From Mycolicibacterium peregrinum (GTDB lineage Bacteria; Actinomycetota; Actinomycetes; Mycobacteriales; Mycobacteriaceae): 64,000 nucleotides of DNA. Every line of letters begins with the position of its first letter. Positions within the stretch are counted from its first letter, which is position 1. The position numbers were made by a program, and so were the translations under genes. This document shows, in pieces, positions 62,804 to 64,000 of this stretch. Location of the stretch: assembly GCF_001665785.1 (NCBI RefSeq), contig NZ_LZSO01000017.1:124001-188000 (forward strand), in the 5' to 3' direction. Below the pieces are notes generated by a model. That model was given only the letters and a program-made list of their open reading frames with translations. It searched no databases and was not told the DNA's origin.

Positions 62804-64000
62804 ATGGAGCAACTGACCGCACTCGACGCGGGGTTCCTGGAAGCAGAGGACTCCGACCGGCACGCGAGCCTGGCAATCGGGGCGATCGCCGTGCTGGACG
62901 GACCGATTCCCGGCGCCGATACCGTCGTGGCCTCGCTTGCCGAACGGGCCATGAGCGCACCCCGCCTGCATCAGCTGCTGCACACCCAACCCCTCGACCT
63001 CGGGGCGCCGCGATGGATCGAAGACACCAACTTCGACGCGGCACACCACATCCGGTACGCGGCGCTGCCCCAACCCGGCGACGATGCGGCGCTGTACCGG
63101 TGGGCCGCCGACATCATGGAACGCCGCCTGGACCGGGACCGACCGCTGTGGGAATGCTGGGTCGTCGACGGCCTGGCCGGCAACAGATGGGCGATCCTGT
63201 TGAAGGTCCACCACTGCATCGCCGACGGGATAGCGGCCACCAGGCTGCTCAGTCGGCTGTGCGACGACGGCGACCTGACCGGCCATGCCGCAAAGCAACA
63301 AACCGCCGGTGGGACAGCGATTTTCAACCCTGTCGAGTGGATCGGTAAGGCGTGGCGCATTTCGACCGGGCTGCCCGGGGCCGCGATGCAGGCCGTCCAG
63401 GGCGCGGTTGGCATCGTCACCGGCCTGCTGCGTCCGGCGGCCGCCACCTCGTTGACCGGCCCGGTGACCAGCATGCGGCGCTACGCCGCCGGTGAGGTGT
63501 CGATGGACGACGTCGACACGGTATGCCGGGAATTTGGTGTGACGGTCAACGATGTTGCGCTGGCGGCGATCACCGACAGTTTTCGCCGCACCCTCATCCG
63601 TCGCGGCGAGAAGCCCAGCCGGGATGCGCTCCGCACCTTGGTGCCGGTCTCGGTGCGCACCGCGGATGCGGATGATCGGACCGACAACCGCGTGTCGGTG
63701 ATGTTGCCGTACCTCCCGGTCGACAAGGCCGATCCGCTCCAGCAGTTGCGCGCCGTGCATTCGCGGCTGTCCCGGGCCAAGAGCAGCGGGCAGCGCGAAG
63801 CGGGAAACATCCTGGTGTCGGCGGCCAACGCGATCCCGTTTCCGCTGACCGCGTGGACGGTGCGGGCACTGACCCGGTTGCCGCAGCGCGGCGTCGTCAC
63901 CGTGGCCACGAATGTGCCGGGTCCGCGGAATCGATTGCGTGTCATGGGTTGCGACATTGTCCGGCTGCTTCCGATCCCGCCGCTGGCGTTGCAGCTGCGC
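62804..64000 (+). CDS. Wax ester synthase/diacylglycerol acyltransferase (3' end outside window)
   Basis: WS/DGAT family acyltransferase, first 399 codons; the frame is open to the end of the window and family length is about 460 aa. Catalytic HHxxxDG is at residues 136-142 (VHHCIADG), and PLW and NVPGPR motifs are present. It makes triacylglycerol or wax ester from acyl-CoA and diacylglycerol or alcohol. In mycobacteria tgs1 is induced by DosR in hypoxia; a DosR-like box precedes this gene, which follows the nitrate reductase operon used in the same conditions. ATG 62804; no clear Shine-Dalgarno. Confidence 0.93.
   Translation, partial: MEQLTALDAGFLEAEDSDRHASLAIGAIAVLDGPIPGADTVVASLAERAMSAPRLHQLLHTQPLDLGAPRWIEDTNFDAAHHIRYAALPQPGDDAALYRWAADIMERRLDRDRPLWECWVVDGLAGNRWAILLKVHHCIADGIAATRLLSRLCDDGDLTGHAAKQQTAGGTAIFNPVEWIGKAWRISTGLPGAAMQAVQGAVGIVTGLLRPAAATSLTGPVTSMRRYAAGEVSMDDVDTVCREFGVTVNDVALAAITDSFRRTLIRRGEKPSRDALRTLVPVSVRTADADDRTDNRVSVMLPYLPVDKADPLQQLRAVHSRLSRAKSSGQREAGNILVSAANAIPFPLTAWTVRALTRLPQRGVVTVATNVPGPRNRLRVMGCDIVRLLPIPPLALQLR

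Overview
The window reads as chromosomal DNA of a fast-growing mycobacterium (Mycolicibacterium type). GC is high throughout, GTG starts are frequent, and many genes overlap by 1-4 nt. It carries several genes with strong mycobacterial identity: mcr (alpha-methylacyl-CoA racemase), an intact MmpL13-type transporter, pimE (phosphatidylinositol mannoside mannosyltransferase), mutT2, DUF732 and DUF5302 proteins, an F420-type PPOX protein, Pro/Ala-rich secreted proteins and a WS/DGAT. From about 14.2 to 62.7 kb the backbone follows the M. tuberculosis order Rv1141c-Rv1164 as I remember it (echA, mcr, Rv1144, mmpL13, Rv1147, Rv1151c, Rv1152, Rv1153c, Rv1155, Rv1156, Rv1157c, Rv1158c, pimE, PCD, mutT2, narGHJI). 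Two blocks look inserted into that order, roughly 25.8-35.1 kb and 36.6-49.6 kb. No tRNA, rRNA, CRISPR array, insertion sequence or prophage was seen.

Region by region. 0-3 kb: a truncated SDR, a DoxX protein and a DUF3556 membrane protein with a KstR-like operator. 3-7.2 kb: a GntR repressor facing a thiolase / enoyl-CoA hydratase / acyl-CoA dehydrogenase operon, a self-contained beta-oxidation set. 7.2-14.2 kb: a fasciclin-domain secreted protein, an MFS transporter divergent from a GlxA/AdpA-type regulator, a gamma carbonic anhydrase, an NAD(P)-binding protein, a CPBP protease and a second MFS transporter. 14.2-18.1 kb: a crotonase, mcr, an SDR and an FMN-dependent nitronate monooxygenase-like protein, suggesting branched or sterol side-chain acyl-CoA metabolism. 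18.1-25.8 kb: a small 43-50 aa protein, DoxX, MmpL with its TetR, a methyltransferase, SDR/LysR, a sirtuin and a short GntR.

25.8-37.3 kb: a PucR regulator divergent from a Baeyer-Villiger-type monooxygenase and a self-sufficient CYP102 (P450-reductase fusion), two paralogous TcmP-type methyltransferases, a hydroxypyruvate-isomerase-like protein, DUF1697, an esterase, PPOX, DUF5302 and a TetR. 37.5-43 kb: an amino-acid permease coupled to a beta-lactamase-fold hydrolase, an acyltransferase-3 membrane protein and an MFS transporter. 43-49.3 kb: a single-direction block with a LytS-type kinase, a LytTR regulator, a small membrane protein, two sodium/solute symporters and a DUF485 protein, best read as a sensed monocarboxylate uptake system.

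49.3-54.7 kb: DUF732, an HhH-GPD protein, DUF1059, two Pro/Ala-rich secreted proteins, pimE, pterin carbinolamine dehydratase and mutT2. 54.8-62.7 kb: narK-narG-narH-narJ-narI, translationally coupled, for nitrate import and respiration. The window ends inside a WS/DGAT gene preceded by a DosR-like box, linking hypoxia with triacylglycerol storage.

Intergenic DNA is sparse; the longest gene-free stretch (52404-52674) is 271 bp. Several gaps hold clear inverted repeats that look like operators or terminators, and a 34-bp repeat occurs twice 47 kb apart, each time directly before a terminator hairpin. Statements about M. tuberculosis homologues rest on memory of those proteins and were not checked by a search.
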